DNA from: Candidatus Zhuqueibacterota bacterium
GTDB lineage: Bacteria > Zhuqueibacterota > Zhuqueibacteria > Oceanimicrobiales > Oceanimicrobiaceae
NCBI GenBank assembly: GCA_029262055.1
Contig: JAJDAD010000003.1
Location: 35,150-99,149, forward strand
Length of the DNA stretch: 64,000 bases
Reading direction: 5' to 3'
Shown here in pieces: positions 60,962-64,000 of the stretch. Both the position numbers and the translations under genes were made by a program. Within the stretch, counting starts at the first letter, position 1. Every line of letters starts with the position of its first letter. The notes beneath the pieces are model-generated. The model was not told where the DNA came from and made no database searches. It saw only the letters and a list, made by a program, of their open reading frames with translations.

Positions 60962-63900
60962 ATGAAACAGGTCAAGCCATACCAACCCAAAAACAAGATC
61001 AGAATCGTCACCGCCGCCTCTCTTTTTGATGGTCATGACGTTGCCATCAACATTATGCGGCGGGTCATTCAGGCGACCGGCGTTGAGGTGATTCACCTCG
61101 GCCATGACCGCAGTGTCGAGGAAGTGGTGGACTGCGCCATTCAGGAGGACGCACAGGCAATCGCCATGACCTCCTACCAGGGCGGCCACAACGAATACTT
61201 CAAGTATATGCACGACTTGCTGCAGGAACGCAACGCAGGTCACATCAAGATATTCGGTGGTGGCGGTGGCGTCATCTTGCCGGAGGAAATCACTGCCCTG
61301 CACGAATATGGCATCGCCAGAATCTACTCACCCGATGATGGCCGCAAGCTGGGCCTGCAGGGCATGATCAACGATATGCTGGCGCAATGCGACTTCCCAA
61401 CCGGCGCGCAGTTGAACGGTCAAACCTCCTCGCTTCTGGAAAAAGATTGCGGCTCGGTGGCAGCGCTCATCTCAGCCGCGGAGAATTTTCCCGAGGACTC
61501 GCAAAGTGTACTGAAGCAAGTGCATAAACTGGCCGACAAGGTGACGACCCCGATCCTCGGCATCACCGGCACCGGCGGCGCCGGCAAGTCCTCACTCATC
61601 GACGAACTCGTCAGGCGTTTTCTCCTCGATTTCAAAGAAAAGACCATTGCAATTGTTTCGGTGGACCCGTCCAAGCGCAAAACCGGCGGTGCGCTGTTAG
61701 GCGACCGGATTCGGATGAACGCGATTCGCAACAAGCGCGTCTACATGCGATCGCTGGCCACTCGCCAGGCCAACCTCGCCCTTTCTGCCAGCGTAAGAGA
61801 AGCCCTGCAAGTCTTGAAAGCCGCACGCTATGATTTGATTATTCTGGAAACCTCGGGAATCGGGCAATCGGACACGGAGATCACCGAGCATTCCGATGTC
61901 AGTCTCTATGTCATGACCCCGGAGTATGGCGCAGCTACCCAGCTCGAAAAAATCGACATGCTCGATTTTGCCGATGTCATTGCTCTAAACAAGTTTGACA
62001 AACGTGGTGCGCTGGACGCACTGCGGGATGTCAGGAAGCAGTACCAGCGCAACCACATGTTGTTTGACACTCCGGAGGCAGAGTTGCCCATCTACGGGAC
62101 CATCGCCTCGCAGTTCAACGATCCCGGTACCAATGTTTTGTATCGGGCGCTCATCGACAAGTTGGCGGCCACGGGAGCAGACCTGCGTTCCGGTTTTGAA
62201 GGCGCTGCGGGATTGTCGGAGAAGGTCCACATTATTCCGCCGAAACGGGTCCGCTACTTGTCAGAAATATCGGAAAAGATTCGCATCTACGACGACTGGG
62301 TGGATGCCCAGGCAGATGTTGCACAAAAGCTGTACGGGCTGCAAAAATCGCTGCAGGTGCTCAAAGACACCGGGGCAGATGACAAGGTAATCACAATAGT
62401 CAAGCAAGCTTACCAGAAGCTCGAGCTTGATCTGCATGCCCGCAACAAGGCCTTTCTCGATAAATGGCAGGAAACTCGTGATAGTTACCGACAAGACGAC
62501 TTCGCGTTTGATGTTCGGGGCAAGCAACTGCAAGTCCGGACTCACACAGAAAGCCTGTCAGGCACAAAAGTACCAAAAGTAGCTTTGCCGCGCTACCGGG
62601 CCTGGGGCGACCTGCTGCGCTGGAAACTACAGGAAAATGTCCCCGGGCAGTTTCCCTTTACCAGCGGCCTGTTTCCGTTTAAACGAATCGGGGAAGATCC
62701 GACGCGTATGTTTGCCGGCGAAGGCGGACCGGAGAGAACCAACCGCCGCTTTCACTACGTCAGCGCCGGGATACCTGCAAAACGACTCTCGACCGCGTTT
62801 GACTCGGTCACGCTGTACGGCGCTGACCCGGATTACCGCCCCGACATTTACGGCAAGATCGGCAACTCCGGCGTCTCCATCTGTTGCCTGGACGACGCCA
62901 AGAAGCTCTATTCCGGTTTCAACCTGGCGCACCCGAAGACCTCGGTCTCGATGACCATCAACGGTCCCGCACCGATGTTGCTCGGATTTTTCCTGACTGC
63001 CGCCGTCGACCAGCAGTGCGAACTTTACATTCGTGAGCAGGGGCTGCTGGATAAGGTCACCAGAAAGATCGAAACTCACTACAGCAAGCGAAATGCCGTT
63101 CGCCCCACCTACCAGGGCGAGCTGCCGAAGGGCAATGATGGCTTGGGCCTGTTGCTGTTGGGCGTGACCGGAGACCAGGTTTTGCCTAAGGATGTTTATG
63201 AGAACATCAAAGGCGAAACTCTCGCCCAGGTACGCGGGACCGTGCAGGCGGATATTCTGAAAGAAGATCAGGCGCAGAACACCTGCATTTTTTCCACCGA
63301 ATTCGCTCTCAGGCTTATGGGTGATGTCCAGGAGTATTTCATTCAAAACAAGGTGCGAAATTTCTATTCGGTTTCCATCTCCGGCTACCACATTGCTGAG
63401 GCGGGGGCTAATCCGATTACGCAGCTTGCCCTCACCCTCAGCAATGGATTCACTTATGTGGAATATTATCTCAGCCGCGGGATGGACGTGAACGAATTCG
63501 GCCCAAACCTGTCTTTCTTTTTCTCCAACGGCATCGACCCTGAATACGCCGTCATCGGACGGGTCGCGCGCCGCATCTGGGCCAAAGCGATGCGTTACCA
63601 GTACGGCGCTGACAAACGGGCGCAAAAACTGAAATACCACATCCAGACATCCGGCCGATCCTTGCACGCGCAGGAAATAGATTTTAACGATATTCGAACC
63701 ACGTTGCAGGCACTTTACGCCGTTTATGACAATTGCAATTCTCTGCACACCAACGCCTACGACGAAGCCATCACCACGCCAACCGAAGAATCGGTGCGGC
63801 GGGCGATGGCTATTCAATTGATTATCAACAAGGAACTGGGGCTGGCCAAAAATGAGAACCCCCTGCAAGGCTCCTTCATCATTGAAGAGCTGACGGACCT

Positions 63901-64000
63901 GGTGGAGGAGGCAGTCCTGCTGGAATTCGACCGGCTGACGGAGCGCGGCGGCGTGCTCGGCGCTATGGAAACCATGTACCAGCGCGGCAAGATTCAGGAA
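60962..64000 (+). CDS. icmF: Fused isobutyryl-CoA mutase IcmF (3' end outside window)
   Basis: 1013 codons from the ATG at 60962 (AGAGG nine bases upstream) to the window edge; the family is about 1080-1095 residues, so roughly 70 are missing. Order: B12-binding domain first ([18 protein letters not shown], the DxHxxG motif, and [11 protein letters not shown]), then a MeaB-like G domain ([48 protein letters not shown]), then the mutase TIM barrel ([55 protein letters not shown]). It rearranges isobutyryl- and n-butyryl-CoA with its own built-in chaperone, so it does not depend on the neighbouring MeaB. Confidence 0.96.
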   Translation, partial: MKQVKPYQPKNKIRIVTAASLFDGHDVAINIMRRVIQATGVEVIHLGHDRSVEEVVDCAIQEDAQAIAMTSYQGGHNEYFKYMHDLLQERNAGHIKIFGGGGGVILPEEITALHEYGIARIYSPDDGRKLGLQGMINDMLAQCDFPTGAQLNGQTSSLLEKDCGSVAALISAAENFPEDSQSVLKQVHKLADKVTTPILGITGTGGAGKSSLIDELVRRFLLDFKEKTIAIVSVDPSKRKTGGALLGDRIRMNAIRNKRVYMRSLATRQANLALSASVREALQVLKAARYDLIILETSGIGQSDTEITEHSDVSLYVMTPEYGAATQLEKIDMLDFADVIALNKFDKRGALDALRDVRKQYQRNHMLFDTPEAELPIYGTIASQFNDPGTNVLYRALIDKLAATGADLRSGFEGAAGLSEKVHIIPPKRVRYLSEISEKIRIYDDWVDAQADVAQKLYGLQKSLQVLKDTGADDKVITIVKQAYQKLELDLHARNKAFLDKWQETRDSYRQDDFAFDVRGKQLQVRTHTESLSGTKVPKVALPRYRAWGDLLRWKLQENVPGQFPFTSGLFPFKRIGEDPTRMFAGEGGPERTNRRFHYVSAGIPAKRLSTAFDSVTLYGADPDYRPDIYGKIGNSGVSICCLDDAKKLYSGFNLAHPKTSVSMTINGPAPMLLGFFLTAAVDQQCELYIREQGLLDKVTRKIETHYSKRNAVRPTYQGELPKGNDGLGLLLLGVTGDQVLPKDVYENIKGETLAQVRGTVQADILKEDQAQNTCIFSTEFALRLMGDVQEYFIQNKVRNFYSVSISGYHIAEAGANPITQLALTLSNGFTYVEYYLSRGMDVNEFGPNLSFFFSNGIDPEYAVIGRVARRIWAKAMRYQYGADKRAQKLKYHIQTSGRSLHAQEIDFNDIRTTLQALYAVYDNCNSLHTNAYDEAITTPTEESVRRAMAIQLIINKELGLAKNENPLQGSFIIEELTDLVEEAVLLEFDRLTERGGVLGAMETMYQRGKIQE

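Overview
The window looks like one continuous chromosomal stretch of a didermic, heterotrophic, B12-using bacterium. I infer the FCB side of the tree (Calditrichota/KSB1/Zixibacteria-like). The reasons are a lipoprotein starting with the AYFNTF motif, a PorV-like barrel fused to TPRs, a BtuG-like beta-propeller lipoprotein beside a TonB receptor, and a NusG-II/Gx-transporter pair. No rRNA, tRNA, prophage or CRISPR array was seen, so the phylum call rests only on protein resemblance.

Layout. 1-2263 (minus): compact phenylacetyl-CoA epoxidase operon paaA-D-B-C, with paaC cut by the window edge. 2776-3519 (plus): orphan LytTR response regulator. 3544-15073 (minus): a long housekeeping run holding ecfT, truA, a transaldolase-like aldolase, an HtrA-type protease, purB, purC, psd, pssA, purS, purQ, a DUF4321-like protein, two TatA/B-like genes, gatA and gatB. 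15344-16288 (plus): an aminopeptidase-T/NicX-family protein lacking part of its metal site. 16297-26174 (minus): an adenylate cyclase, PorV-TPR barrel, NusG-II/Gx pair, TPR lipoprotein, pyrK, pyrD and cdsA. 26388-27194 (plus): mazG. 27208-31875: EF-G paralogue, STAS protein, rpsT and guaB, with recognisable sigma-70 promoters and terminators.

32006-46690 (minus) is the most unusual part. It is a nearly gap-free block of twelve genes ending in a strong terminator: a diguanylate cyclase, three histidine kinases (one with a degenerate receiver), an NtrC-type sigma-54 activator, a DUF4388 response regulator, an orphan ParA, a small receiver protein, a lytic transglycosylase, a large acidic protein, an archaeal-looking FtsZ with a long C-terminal extension, and a small partner protein. 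The last three genes share four copies of a helical domain that aligns with the HPt core but lacks the phospho-accepting histidine. I read this as a candidate undescribed system linking two-component and c-di-GMP signalling to an FtsZ-type filament, a ParA positioning ATPase and local cell-wall cutting.

47127-64000 is a cobalamin region. On the minus strand a cobalamin riboswitch with a terminator controls a BtuB-like receptor, a BtuG-like propeller lipoprotein and a decayed cbiR. Divergently on the plus strand lie the B12-dependent mutases: mutA, mutB, plsC, two AT-richer genes, a nitrilase-like protein, meaB, a REP-associated tyrosine transposase with its REP hairpins, and icmF, which runs off the window end. 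B12 uptake and B12 use therefore start from one shared intergenic region.
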